Positions 43,923 through 57,553 are shown, counted from the first letter of the stretch. The stretch is 64,000 nucleotides of DNA from Lota lota (GCA_026745465.1 JACYXH010000695.1:163501-227500); one strand, 5' to 3'. The notes: a model not told the origin generated them from the letters alone. Numbers and translations: made by a program.

Positions 43923-43969
43923 GCACACACTCACACAAACACACACACACACATGCACATGCACGCACG

Positions 43970-44016
<47 letters not shown>

Positions 44017-44027
44017 ACATGCACACG

Positions 44028-44082
<55 letters not shown>

Positions 44083-44316
44083 TTCCACAATGTTAAAAAC
44101 AGAGTCTACGGGTGAGATTCGTTTTTTCACACCTCGATCTAAACAGACAGTAGACTGTCAGATAGTGCACCAAATCATAACTGATGAAGTGCTAATTACC
44201 CCCACTGCAATTGATCTGCAGGACCCCCCCTCCCTTCCACACACACTCAATGTGTGTCAATACAATGGCCCACAACCGACACACAAGTAAAAATGCTTCT
44301 CAACAATGTTGACACA

Positions 44317-44372
<56 letters not shown>
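43923..44372. repeat. cluster of (CA)n tracts
   Basis: Compound CA at 43923-44077 and a 54-base CA tract at 44319-44372. Confidence 0.9.
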
Positions 44373-44373
<1 letters not shown>

Positions 44374-45135
44374 CCCACACACTCATTTACAGCTGTGCAT
44401 GTATGTGGGAGAGCGCTGTATGAGGAGGGTATGTATACGTATCATGATCTCAATCCCACAAACGGGTTCCGTTTGCCTCCTCTGGTAAATAGAATAAAAA
44501 CGAAAAAAAAAAATGAAATCTATTTTTCTTTAATTATATTTCGGAGCGCTCTAGGCTCTAGGAATATCCTCTAGGCCTTATAGGCCTTCTGTCGCCCCTC
44601 GCCCCGTCGACCCTCCCCTTAGCTACACTAGGCGAGGATTCGGGGCATGGGGCTTTGACTCAGATGGTCTATGTAAACCGCAGCACTGACAGACAGCCGA
44701 CCCACCGGCTGCGTCTACGTCCAGTTAGAGAGGGAGGGGGGTGGGGTGGGTCGGGGTACACGTGGCTCTGTGGTAGCCTAGGATAGACGACATCCACCAA
44801 CTTTAGTTCAGTGAAGTAAAAGCATGGTTCAGGTTAGTATTGTGTTCTCTCTTCCTCTGCAGCAGTAAATACAAGTGATGGCTTATATTATAAACTCATC
44901 AAACAAAACGAAACAAAAAACGACAAAAAAATTAAAAAACCCATTCTAAAAAACTAAAATGACAACAAAACCAAATAAACAAATAAAAAGACAAAGTTAG
45001 TTTTTGTTCGGATCAATTGACAGGATCTTATGGCGAGAGGAATGTCTCCTAGCTCAGCATGCAGAGTCCAGTATGAATCCTATCTTAGCCTATCGTGTGG
45101 CTAATTGGAACTTGACACCTCGACCACCTCTCTCT

Positions 45136-45136
<1 letters not shown>

Positions 45137-45175
<39 letters not shown>
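45137..45175. repeat. C39 homopolymer
   Basis: Thirty-nine consecutive C between fgf14 and itgbl1. Confidence 0.9.
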
Positions 45176-47259
45176 ACCCCCCAGGCACACCTACCACTCC
45201 TGGCATGCAATAGCAGGTTCCTATTCTCCACTGGGTCCCCCAAGGTGCCCCCCCACCCACCCTCACCCAGTACGTCCATTAAAGGACAACACAGTAGCAT
45301 CATCCACCAAGTCACAAAACCACTGGTCACTCCCTCACTCCAATCCTTCACACTCACCCGTACCCAATGACCAAAGTCTTTTTTTCAAATCAGAAGAAGT
45401 GAATCCCTCAAAAAGATATAAAGACTTCAGAAATACATGTATACATATTTTTTTCCTTTGTGTGATTCTATACATCAACGCTTTCACTGTGATAGTAGTT
45501 GCACAGTCCAAAATGGGCGTCTGCTAAGGATCAACTCTTAAAACATAAGCCTTTTTCCCCGACTGTTTCATCCTTTTGGAGAGGCTACAGCTATGCTTTG
45601 GAAATGATTCACATGCATGTGTTTCTACAAGGAAGCAAGGTCCTGGGAGAAGTACTACATGGATATGTTAGCGATTAATACTGTGCTTTGGTCTAGGAGA
45701 TGCACAGGCATGTTGTATGACATTGGTACACTTTGTAGCCCACAGCACCTTCTGTTACCATTTCCACACTGACTGTTAGTGATGTGATCAACCATCCCTC
45801 TCCCATCGGTCATGTTATGCTTGTCTTGCGTTTACTCATTTACCTAAACGTTTGGGTGTAGGTCACGATTTAAAATGTAACGTAGGGTTATGCTACTGTA
45901 TGCTGCTAAAAAACGATAATAAGACAATTTGATTTGGTGAACTGATTTTCTTGAGTTGATTGGGGTGACAAGTGACTTATTACAAATACGATGAAGCACA
46001 TTAGTTTGACTTTAGTGTTTGTCTGTGCAGGGTTGCTATTGCTATGGTTACGATGCTATACAGAGCTGCATACCACTTTAGTTGATTTTTGGGGCCCTTG
46101 TCTGACCTATGTCCTATTTATAACCTCCCATGCTCCCCTGATGAACTCTACATGCTGGGCTGGCTTCTCCGGCCCTTCAGTCCACCTGACTGGCACTTCT
46201 GAGGCTGACTTATTTTTGTATATGACTGGTGTGCAAATGTACATCCCCATGTGATCTCTGTAGCCACCATTTTTTATTTTATTTTTTGCTTGTTTTTTGT
46301 TCCTGTGTAATTTCCTCTTGCATACAGGTTTTAGGGTGATATCGTCTTTTGACAAGGACAGTTATCCAATATCGATTTCCTGTCTCCTCTTCAGATTTGT
46401 AACATGGACATCTTCTGAGAGTTATCTTCGTTTATTTCTTTTCTTTCTTTTAACAACCTGTGCTTCTGTTCCGGCGCTTTTCTTTTGTCTGTTGTCCCAT
46501 TTGTTGCATGGTGAGAGGACGGCAATGATGAACTGCATGTAGTAGGCAATGTTGGTATGTACTGCTAATTTTACATACATATATGCAATGAGTTTGTCTG
46601 CACTGTACAGTTTGTGTTTGTTGTATACACATATACAACATAATGAATAAAATATTTATATAAAGGTGTACTGTAATGTCAGTAACATACTTAATGCAAT
46701 ATAGTGTGCAGTATATTATTGCACCTGTCATTTTGAAGCGACACATTAAAATGGAAGGGTTTGGCTAGTACTAAAATAAGCATGAAAAAAGGCCAAAGTA
46801 GAATTTACATGAAGCTTTCTTTGTGACTTCTAACCGGCCCTCTTTTCAAGCCGTGATTGAGCTTGTGTCAATGCGGCTCTCGTCCCCCTGGTACAACATT
46901 TTGATAGCGATACGGACAACCAGCATGCTACTGCTGAACTATGTATGTCCTTCTGTTTATTTCTGCCACATACAAGTTAGCATTCGCCACCAGTGTGAGT
47001 ACAGCGAGAACACTCCTTGTCTATCTATGACAACAGTAGGGTAATACTCAGTGGAATGTCATGGAATAGTCATTTATTTATTTTGTTAAGATGGAAAGGA
47101 ATAGGCACTATATAAAGATTTATTTTCAAATATAAATATACCATAGCAAGTATGCCCATTGAAGTTATGCCATGCTAAAACAGATTTATAACCGTTGTAT
47201 GATTAAGATCTTTGCGTTGTTTTCCACAAAAAATGTTGTGTCATGCGGCACATTTAATG

Positions 47260-47286
47260 TTTTATTATTAAAAATAATAAAATAAA
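47260..47286. terminator. palindromic poly(A) signal cluster on both strands
   Basis: Ten-base arms (47260-47269 and 47273-47282) form a perfect inverted repeat with a 3-nt centre. It places AATAAA on the minus strand at 47261-47266 and on the plus strand at 47276-47281 and 47281-47286. It is the first minus-strand AATAAA after the itgbl1 stop, about 640 nt downstream; an ATTAAA variant lies at 47420-47425. It could serve itgbl1 and act as a backstop for fgf14 read-through. Use in vivo is inference. Confidence 0.45.
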
Positions 47287-47907
47287 ACCTCAAAATACCT
47301 CTGACTTGATTGCAGGGTCAACTATGTGTCCAATTTGTCAAAAAGTGCAACAATAAACTGATTGCCAGGGTAACAAATTATTCCCTCAAAATCCCACAGA
47401 TTTAAACAAAAAACACACATTTAATTTAAAACATTTGTTTTTTTCTATGTCTGACTTATGTTAATGTACCTGCATCCTATTATATGTCGCTCTCTGGTTA
47501 TATGTAAGCATTCCTATGTATACAAGTTTCATACATATAGTTGTATTGAAAACATATAAAAAGGGGTTACATTGTGTTGTGTTCTGATCATGAAAAAAAA
47601 ATAACAACAAATGCTTTTCTTGCTTCCATGGTTGTTTCTTTCTTGCATACAAAACACAGTTTTAATAAAGACAATTTGTAACCAGTACAACGAATGAATT
47701 ATTACTGTGACACACACACTTACACACGCGCGCGCAACGCAAGCGATGGGGAGAAGGTGTTGATGTGATGCAGAAGAAGTACAACGCGCCGACGTGTTTC
47801 TATTTAGCTCCCGGTCCGTTCTTCCTCCTCTTCCTCCCCCGTCCCTGGCCTCCATTCTGGGGGTTGGGCGGGGTCTGTCTCGGTCCTCCTCCTCCTCATC
47901 CTCCTCC
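47261..47907 (-). other. itgbl1: probable itgbl1 3' UTR
   Basis: A/T-rich sequence between the itgbl1 stop and the first minus-strand AATAAA at 47261-47266. It contains no open frame of note and no long dinucleotide repeat. A GGA/CCT-rich patch immediately follows the stop codon. The extent is inferred from the poly(A) hexamer only. Confidence 0.5.
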
Positions 47908-47996
47908 TCAGTACTCAGTCCCGAGCCAGATCTCGCACGCGTTGCCCGTCCAGCCGTCCCAGCAGTCGCAGACGCCGCAATTGCACACCCCGTTCC
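47908..47996 (-). CDS. itgbl1: itgbl1 terminal coding exon and stop
   Basis: 89 nt from acceptor ctcgcag to TGA (plus-strand TCA 47908-47910). It encodes [20 protein letters not shown] followed by EIWLGTEY and stop. The human protein ends IWLGSEYP, so this copy stops one residue earlier. The open 206-residue frame overlapping this exon is in a different frame and is spurious. Confidence 0.95.
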
Positions 47997-50433
47997 CTGC
48001 GAGAAGAAGGTGAGAGAGGAAGCTGTGCATTGAGTCCAGGGAGCGGTTTCATCTTGCCTGACCTTTAACAAGGTTTCTCTTTTCACACCCCTGCCGTCTC
48101 CCAGGGCAAGAGAGGGGGGCGCAGGACTGGAGAATAGCTTTCCAGTCAAGTGAAACTAAAGATAGAAGAGGGGTTGGGTCTTATCCACAGCACCTCTCCC
48201 CTCTCACCGGGCCTCGTGTAAGATGTGAATCATGCCCGCGCTTCTGAATAAATGTGTGCACCATGAACGAGATAGAATTGTACTTCATATAGGTTTGGTC
48301 TATTATCTTTACTGAACAGTATAGATTTACATCAGTAGCTCAAGAGACTGGAATATACCTCCTGGAATTATTTTCCTTTGTTGATTGCATATATGATCCA
48401 TAACCAGCGGAACAAAATCCCATTCATTTATTATTTGATGTGTTTTGAGTTTACTTTTCTTCTATGACACCATCTCACAGTATTGGTGCAATGATATATA
48501 TCTTGACCATTATTGGTAGACTTGCTACCCAAGTCTCCACTCCTTCCCCTAATCATATTACTTCCTGTAGCAAATTACTTCTTCTTCCGTTCTCTCACAC
48601 ATCTGAGAGGCATCTGGTTTGGATAGGTTACTGGCCCATTGTAAACATAAATGACGAGATGGAGGACGAACAAAAATATGAATCTAAAAGGTGGAAAGAG
48701 AGCTTTCCTAACTATTTATCTTTCCATGTAGCTTTCCAGACAATTTTTGATGGGGTGGCCAGCAAGGGACCAGACGTTATTTTGGGGTGCCACATCTGCT
48801 TGAATGTAAATATATAAGAATTTGTTCAATTAAATCAAGGACATACAGAATTATAAAACATTACTACTATACAATAGACAACTCATCATATCAGTACCAT
48901 CAGAAATCAAACATTGAGTCTATATTGTTCATTAACATTAACCATATTACTAACCCTAACCCTATTACTAATACTAACCCTATAACTAACCCTACTAACA
49001 CTAACCCTATTACAAAAAATATATAATCAGTATGTTAAAGTTTAAGCAGCTTCAAATGTAAGCAGCTTACATGTTAACAGCTCAAATGTAAGCGGCTTAA
49101 AACGTATTAGTTATACTCCCACAGATAAGAATAACTGATTTATGAGAACACCTTGGGAATCCTAATTAGTACCTTTCTGCTGGGAGTCAAACTACCTAGC
49201 CACTACACTGAACAATAAACTCTCCCCATGCAACTCTTAGTTAATACCTATAATAATGTGAAGGACCGGTATATTTAGATTTATTTTATTTTTGTTTCCT
49301 ACACATTTGTACTACTAACACGGTCAGACTTGAACCCAGGCCAGAAGCGTATTATGCCTATGAGCCATCTCAGCCTGTTCTTGTGTGAACACTACATGTT
49401 TATTCGTAAGGGCTTTACACTGACATAAATTAAGACAACATTAAAATGTATTAAAATCTTAAATTAAATGAAGTTATAGCATTACATAAAAATGTAAGTA
49501 CATTCATTTTATAAGTAGGCTACACTTAGCAGCTTAAGATGTAGGTACACTTGAAATGTATGCAGCTTCAATTTAAGCACCTCAATTTTTAGCGGCCTGT
49601 GCAGGGATCATGAGCCCTGTCCTGAAACTGTGAGCCCTGTCCTGGGACCATTCCCCATCCGAGGTCCCCCTGGGGTCCTTGTACGTGGACCGTGGACCCT
49701 GGACTCGAGAGACCCTAATCTAACCCTAAAACCACACTCTGGCCCTGGTCCAATCTCTATGAATTAAGATTTCTGCAGGAAATGAGGGCAAGTGCAGGTC
49801 CAGTGGAGTGGCCACCACTCTTTGACGACCATGTATTTATGGTAGGCTGGGACTAGCCATGATAATGATATGGATTTGTGCTATTGATTAATGGATTTCA
49901 TTGACACACCTTTGCTTCAGAAAATAGTAAGGAGTGATGAAACTCATTTGCAATTGCAGTTTCTTGCTTGGCCATTGTCTTCATCTTAAGCCATCGATGC
50001 TTATTTGAGTGACACTAAAGCTGACATTTATAGCCATGGAGCCAGTAAGAGAAGCACATATAAACAGCTGTCCAAATGTTAGCCACGCAGTATAAAACGA
50101 ATACAGAGGAACATAAGTGCAACATTATGTAGAGATTTTCAAAACGATTAGAGGGTAAAGACTTTATTTTATATGAATGACATGTGGAGCTTCATTAAAT
50201 TAGCAAAATTACATGTGTGTGTTTGTGTTTGTGTGCGTGTGTGTCTGAGTATGTGTGCATTTGTGTATGTGTGTGTGTGTGTGTGTGAGAGAGAGAATGT
50301 CCAACATTACCTGTGCAGACGAGCCCATCATGCTTGTCACACTCGCGGTCATCACACTCACAGAACTCCCCAGACACCCACCAGTCCTTAGGAGAGCAGA
50401 TGCATTGGCCACAGTGGCAAGAACCTGCCAGAA

Positions 50434-50489
<56 letters not shown>

Positions 50490-53400
50490 ATCACTCTCCT
50501 CTCCTCCAAATTAATTTCTCCACACAGGTCAGACCCTAAACTCACCTCAGGTGGTCTGATGATTAGGACAATGAGGCAGGAATGTCCCTCTTTCTTCCTT
50601 TCATTATTCCTTCTTTCTTTCTTTTCTCTGTAGACCCTTATCCCAGTTTCTTATCAGGTCTCTAGGATTTATTCGACAATCCTAGCCATGTCATAACCTA
50701 TTCCAGAGCTCACAAACGCAATCCAAAGGCTGTGACTCCCGTCTTTCTAAAAATGTTTTGTAATCGCCAGTGAGTTGCGGTATGAGTTGCTGTTTGTGAA
50801 ACCCATTCCTGATTCATAATAAATAATATGTACTTTTATGTCTCCAGTCAGTGTCCTCTCTTTGAAACACAAACTAAAACATCTACTGACTATCCGCTCA
50901 ATGGTCAGAACTCAAAAACATTTTATTATGGAAATACAGATATCCAGGGATCCTATTATGTTGCTCTGCTGTTCAACAATTCTTGTATAAATTACAAATC
51001 CCATGTCCCTCTTCAGCTGCATTTACTCACATTTTTCAACCTAATGCTTGCAGACACAAATCAATATTGGTTGATTTTGATAATAGGCAGGGTTACAAAA
51101 ATACACACAAAGCAAAACCAACATACGATGCAACAGTACAGAATGGATCTATAGGGTTGGACATCCCAAGATGATCATGCAACATTCATCCTTCTACTTA
51201 GACAGTTCACAATACATGTATGTATGTTGCATGCTATAACGCCATTAAAAGTTCAATGAAATGAGCGGGGTTGGGGGTGGGGGTGTGGGTGCGGGTAGGG
51301 GGTTGAGTATGACATAACGCTGCTCACCTTTCCCGCTACACAGCACTCCATCGGATGTCTCACACTGCTCCTTGCTCTGGTTGTCGGTCATCTCACACTT
51401 CCGGGGGAACTGACATGTCTTGCCGAACCAGCCCTCCTCGCAGATGCAGCGCCCGCAGGAGCAGTAGCCATGACCTGGGGTGGTATTAATATGTATTTTA
51501 TGGTCTTAATCATAATCATACATAATCTTATATGCTATTTTGTCATTAGTACTAAAATATTGGCGTAATTCAGAAGGAAACTGGTAAAAAAATCCATGTA
51601 ACGGTTTGTGAACGTTGTTCTGTGCTCTGTACTACGGTCCCGTTGTTTTCGTGACATCGTAGTGCCTTTTCGGAGGCACTTCAACATCACGATGAAGTGC
51701 CGCTGACGCGGAGCTGGTACGCTTAACGCCACGGTGTGTGGATGTGTGGAGCTCCGTCTGATGCGCGGTTAATGATGATGGCCGAGAATGGGTTGGGTTT
51801 CTCAGACACTTACGAGTATAACACCACGGTGTGTTTCATAATCAACACATCGCTCATTATAACGCTCATTATCAAAAGCGTGTACTAACAAAAGGATTGT
51901 GCTGAAACAGGGGGTTCATTTACCCTTTACACAAACAATGTTTCATTTCAAATAATCTTAAGGAACTAAGGAGGTGTACGTATGTCTTTTGCCCAAAAAA
52001 ATAGAAAACACAGACTTTAAATGAGGGAAGAAGAAACTAAAGAACAAAATGTGAGAGGGGGAGACGTTGAACTTTGAAACTAATAAGCAGAACAAGGTGA
52101 CAGCCACAGGAAGACAGAAGACAGCTTGGGATGGTTGTATTTCCCCTCCAGACATGAAAGGAACTGTCATCAATGGTCATGTGTTCTGCTTAATCAAACT
52201 CCCACACTCCATAGACAGAGAGAGAGAAAAAAAAACATGAAGAAGGGCTAGGGAAGATGGTGACACATATGTACAAATAAAGACACACACACACAAAAGC
52301 ACACACAAATAAACACAACAACCAACAACATCCACATCAGACTACCACCTACCTACTTTCATACCCCCTCAAACACCCAAACACACAGACAGACACACAC
52401 ACACGACACAAAGCTGCCTCGTCAATCTTCCATAGAACCTTAAGGATCACTCGTGCAGCAGGGCTTGCTGTTATTTAAATCGTGTCACATCAAGGTAGTG
52501 ATGTCGTTGACGGATTTCTATAACAAATCCTGTCAGAGGAGGGGATCACAAGTAGGGACACATATCGAGCAGTTCTGCATGGAAGACAGTGAACATACTC
52601 TAGCTTTAATACCGATTATTATTCACGAGGAAAAATAGTTTCATGATGTACAACTCTAACAAGAAATATGTTGAGATGGTTACAAAATGGATCGCTAGAG
52701 TCAAACGGATGGGGAGGCCGAGACAAACACTGTAAACTGTTATGGTAAACATTTCTCCATTTGTGTAGCGGAAGATCGGAAATATAGAGGTTAATAGACG
52801 GCTCATTCTGCCACTACGGACTATCGAACGTTAACTCTATCACATCCACGCAGATGATATACTGTCTCTTGACCTCTCATTGTCTTTTTAGGTTGCTTTT
52901 CGTCTTTGTCACAATTTACTGCTGTTGAATGGAGTCAACATGCTTCTGCCTGTGTGTATGTGTGTATGTGTGTGTGTGTGTATGTGTGTGTGTGCATACA
53001 TGCTTGCATGTGTGTGTGTGTGTGTGTGTGCGTGTGTTTGTCTGCATGGGCATATGTATGCGTGTGCAAATATGTGCTAGCATGTATGCGTGTGTGTGTG
53101 TGTGTGTTTTAGCAGCAGGGAGGGGTTTCTGCGGAAGTCATCTGGGGCTTCTTGTCACTCAGCAGAGAGGAGTTGCAGATAGGGTGGGCCTCGCATGGCT
53201 GCACCTAGCACACAGCAAACAGCACCTAACACCCGGCCTGCAGAGAGATCAGTTAATAGCATTGAATGAGCAGCAGCAGTGCCCTATTCGCTCTTTCAAT
53301 TAGCCTGCCTTCAAACGCCACCATTTATACAGCATAGCGGCTTACACAGCCCTGGACTCCACAGTGAGGCGGGGAGGCTGCACTCTGTTTCATCTTACAG

Positions 53401-53548
53401 AAGCGCTTTTGACAGAGACAAGAGACTGTATTGCTGATTTATTTAGAGGGGGACTGAGGGAGTTGCTCGGCACAGTTGAAGAGGTCACTTAACAGGGAGA
53501 ATGTGGAGTGGAGGAGGAGAAAAGCCAGAGGGAGGCTCATATAACGGG

Positions 53549-53600
<52 letters not shown>

Positions 53601-54042
53601 CAGTTTGCCTTCGTACATAAGCCCTCCCAGACAGCCAACGCTCTCTCCTTCTAGCCACTGCCAGCGGGGCGGTGGAGCGTTGCCTTGTGTTGTGGGGAAG
53701 AGAGACGTGGGACTACTTGTTGTCAATGTGTTTTCGTTAGTCGGTGAGTTGAGGGCATTGTATTCACCTAAAATGACACAGAAAATGGGGATTGCAGAAT
53801 GCAATGCTTTATAGATTAGTTGATGTACAAGAGTCCCGCAGCAAGCTAATACTATGCCCCCTGCTAAAGAAGATTGTGTGTTTGTGTGTGTGTTTGTGTG
53901 TGTGTGTGAGAGAGAGAGTGTGTGTGTGTATGTGTGTGTGTGTATGTGCGCTTGTGCATGGTCTGTGGGTGTGTGTGGGTGTTTGTGTGTGCGATTGTGC
54001 ATGGTCTGTGTGTGTGTGTCTCTCTGTGTATGTGTTTGTGTC

Positions 54043-54080
<38 letters not shown>

Positions 54081-54503
54081 GATGTGTGAGTGTGTTTGTG
54101 TGTCTGTGCTTGTGCATGGTCTTTGTGTGCGTGTGTGTCTGTGTGTATGTTTGTGTGTGCGTGGACATGGTCTGTGTGTGTGTATTTGTTTGTGTGTTTG
54201 TGTGGTGTTTATGTGTGTGTGTGTGTGTGTGCTTCCTCTGCCATTCTCCCAGGCATTTCACAGAGACATTGTCTCACATCACTCCAGCACACAATGAGCC
54301 CCAGTAATGCATTCCCATAAATATTGCATCCACTATGAAGGAGCATCCTGCTCTGCTGCAATGCACCAGTTAATGTCACAGACTCCCACTAAATATATGA
54401 GGGCACCCAGAAGAATAACGTTGGCTTACATTATGGCAGCACTGTGCATGAGAGTATGTGTATGTGTTTATAGTAAATGTAAAAGTAAACCTAAAACCAT
54501 GTG

Positions 54504-54566
<63 letters not shown>

Positions 54567-55965
54567 CTGTGTTTGTGTCTGTGTCAACATTGTTGAGAGG
54601 CATATTTACGTGTGTGTCGGTTGTATTGACTAATTGACCACAGATGCCTGAGAGATTTTAATTGAAGCACATCAAATCTGTAGTTGTGCATCCCGGTGAT
54701 GCAAATCCGACTCTTCACAGGGAGCGACACTATATGTGTGCTGTAATGTGTCCCCAAATCTCATTCAATTATGGCTTGAGCCAACTGAGCTCAGGGACAA
54801 AATAATAACTAACAGCATGCGAGGAGAAAAAGAAGGAAAGAAATAAGAGATACATTAATAAACAGAACAGGAAGCTGCTGGCGGGTAAAATAGTAGACAG
54901 GAATTAGGAACAACACACAGTAAGTGCTTACTCTATTAGAAATGCATTTGGGGCTGCACTAGGCCTTCTGGGATTGCAGGCGAAGGTACTCTGCAAAGTG
55001 CTAGTGTGCCTTTACTGTACTTTACTTTTGTGACCATATCAATGCACATCAAATAGAAGTGTGCTCAGCGAGTCGTTAAGTTATTACGCCAAGTAAAAAA
55101 CAAGCCAAATACAACAAAGGGAAAAAATTCTCCCTAAATAAGACATGTACAATGCAATGAAGCAAAACACACATACCTGAAGTGAATGCAGCAAACACAA
55201 ACACAAACAAATATTTAGTGTAATTTTGTGTTACACAGTAATGTGTCATGCAACTTAGTATTTTTCTTCGAGCCAGTAAGGGTGAAGGAATCTATTGTGT
55301 GACACATCTGTCTTCCATGTGAGTTTTCCACTTGCACTTTTCCACTGCTCTCACTCACTCCAACTCTCTTCCCCCTCTCTCACTCTGCCCTCCTCTCTCC
55401 CTCTCTCCCAATCTCCCTTTTTCTCTATCTCTCTGTCTCTGTCTCTCTCTCTCCCTCTTGTATGCTCTCTCTTTATCTCTCTCTCTCTGTCTCTCTGCGT
55501 CTGTCCTCACCCCCCCCCGTCCCCCGTTCCCCTCGCTGAAAGTCACACATGCAGCAGCACATGTCCACTATTCTCTCAGAGCAGCAGTTATAGGGAGAGA
55601 GGCTGGCTGTAGTCAGATTCTTCCATGACATCAGGCCTCGTCTAAACATCGGGAGCACAATCTTCTCCGTGTGAGTGTGGCGATTGCGCCTTCAAAGAGA
55701 AAAGAGCAATCTTGTTCAAATTCAATTGTGGGATGGGGACCACGGGGGCGATGGTAGATATCAAAGACAACAGAAAGCCTTGTGCTGCTGCATTGATCTT
55801 CAAACATCAGTGGCTGGCCCTGGGTGTCATTTTGAAAGTGAAGGGGGGGGAGAGGGCATCAAGTTGTGTGTACGTGTGTGTGTGTGTATGTCTGTGGGTG
55901 TGTGTGTATGTGTGTGCGTGCGCACATTTGTGCTGGGGTGTGCTTGCATCTTTGTGTGTTTGTGT

Positions 55966-56005
<40 letters not shown>

Positions 56006-56445
56006 ATGCGTGCGTGTGTCTGCATTCTTGTGTGAATTTGTGTATGCATGCTTGTGCCTGCACACCTGTCTGGGTGTCTTGATTTGTGCTTACCTCCGCA
56101 GATGTCTCCATTGAGGTCATCACACTGCCGGTCGTCACACTCACAGTTCTTGCCATGGATACGACTGTCTCCTGGAGGGTGGCAGGTACACTGACCACAC
56201 TGGCACTGCCCTGCAAACACACACACACACACACACACACAAACTCCTGTTAAGAGATTCCCACAGAACTGGGAGCATTTAATGGATTTAAAACTGGAGT
56301 TAATCTCCATTAAAATGACCCCTCCAGGCACACAAGCCTATCTTGTATGTAAATCAATCACTCCGGTTCCCACTTAAATCTAGATTTCAATACTACTTCA
56401 TGAAGCCACCTATGCACACTCACATGCCTGCACACACTCATGCAT

Positions 56446-56478
<33 letters not shown>

Positions 56479-56514
56479 CACACACACACACACACCCACA
56501 TGCACGCATGCATG

Positions 56515-56580
<66 letters not shown>

Positions 56581-56922
56581 GAGTGTTCAGGCTAATGGTA
56601 CAACTCATTAGGAACACATAATTGATTCCTGAAACTGTCTGACCTGTCATTGTAGTTGAGCACTATACCCTCCCATTGATCATCTCACACGTACTCTGAC
56701 AGAGCTGCAATAACTCCATCCATAGCCACTTCCTGCTCATATTTTGGTCACATGATGTTGCTATGGGATGATTCGTTTTGTCGACCGTCCCTAGCTATAG
56801 TACGGATAAATACTGTCTTTCTGTAATTACAACACAACAAAATCCACAGATTTATAGTATTGGTTTACTTTTAAGTTAGCCTTTTTAACATGTTTAGTTG
56901 GAGTCACATCACTTTGATTTAA

Positions 56923-56953
<31 letters not shown>

Positions 56954-57519
56954 CGATGTGTTTATTTATTCATGCATATGTTTATTTATTAGTTTAGTTA
57001 GTTATTCATATCTTTTTAAGCCTAAAAAGTTTAATGCTTTCTTGTTGATTCCCATTCACTTGCTAATTTGCACAGCTTTTTCATTGTTTTGTGTGTCTTC
57101 TTTCAAATAAAAGAATCATCAGTTATTGGTTAACTACTGTCCAACACAGAATAAACAGCCTATATGTATCTGAACTTCTTTATAATGTCCTAAAATAGAA
57201 TTGAATTGAATGTTTGTATGTATACATGTGAATATCAACAATGTGTATGGTATTAGGGAAATTAACCAATGTGTTTGTTTTTAACCAATGCGTTAAACAC
57301 CTTAGCTCTGATGTTGACACTTTTTCTTGGAAACTCACAATTTTGTCTATGGGGGATAACATGTATTTATTTCTTATGACCTTTTATGGGGAAGACACGG
57401 TCAAGGTCGGTGCATGAAATATGAACACGGTGAAAAAATGCATTCATCATGTAATGACACTGTTGAGAGCATCAGCGTAAGTAGACTAGTCCTTATACCA
57501 AACACCAACACCCCCCCCC

Positions 57520-57553
<34 letters not shown>

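Larger units (their letters stand above)
47997..50310 (-). other. itgbl1: itgbl1 last intron, with SINE-like and telomere-like debris
   Basis: A 2.3 kb phase-1 intron. It contains a degenerate TAACCC-rich stretch (48946-49015), repeated AAATGTAAGCAGCTT-like words at 49030-49105 and 49525-49600, and two tRNA-promoter-like segments on the minus strand (49140-49372). I recognise no coding sequence. Confidence 0.8.
51475..56093 (-). other. itgbl1: itgbl1 intron of 4.6 kb
   Basis: The intron is dominated by TG-rich tracts (52955-53107, 53876-54231, 54505-54560, 55867-56005), a (GA)n at 53550-53593 and pyrimidine-rich sequence at 55340-55520. A unique stretch at 54640-54800 has homeobox-like ATTA/TAAT words. 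No exon was recognised. Confidence 0.85.

Noticed and set aside
47529..48149. 206-codon minus-strand open frame over the last itgbl1 exon
   Set aside because: The frame differs from the [20 protein letters not shown] frame that matches ITGBL1, and it passes through the acceptor site.
48464..48817. 117-codon plus-strand frame in the last itgbl1 intron
   Set aside because: A/T-rich chance frame without a recognisable domain.
53792..54307. Overlapping long Cys/Val and Thr/His open frames
   Set aside because: All are translations of the TG minisatellite in an itgbl1 intron.
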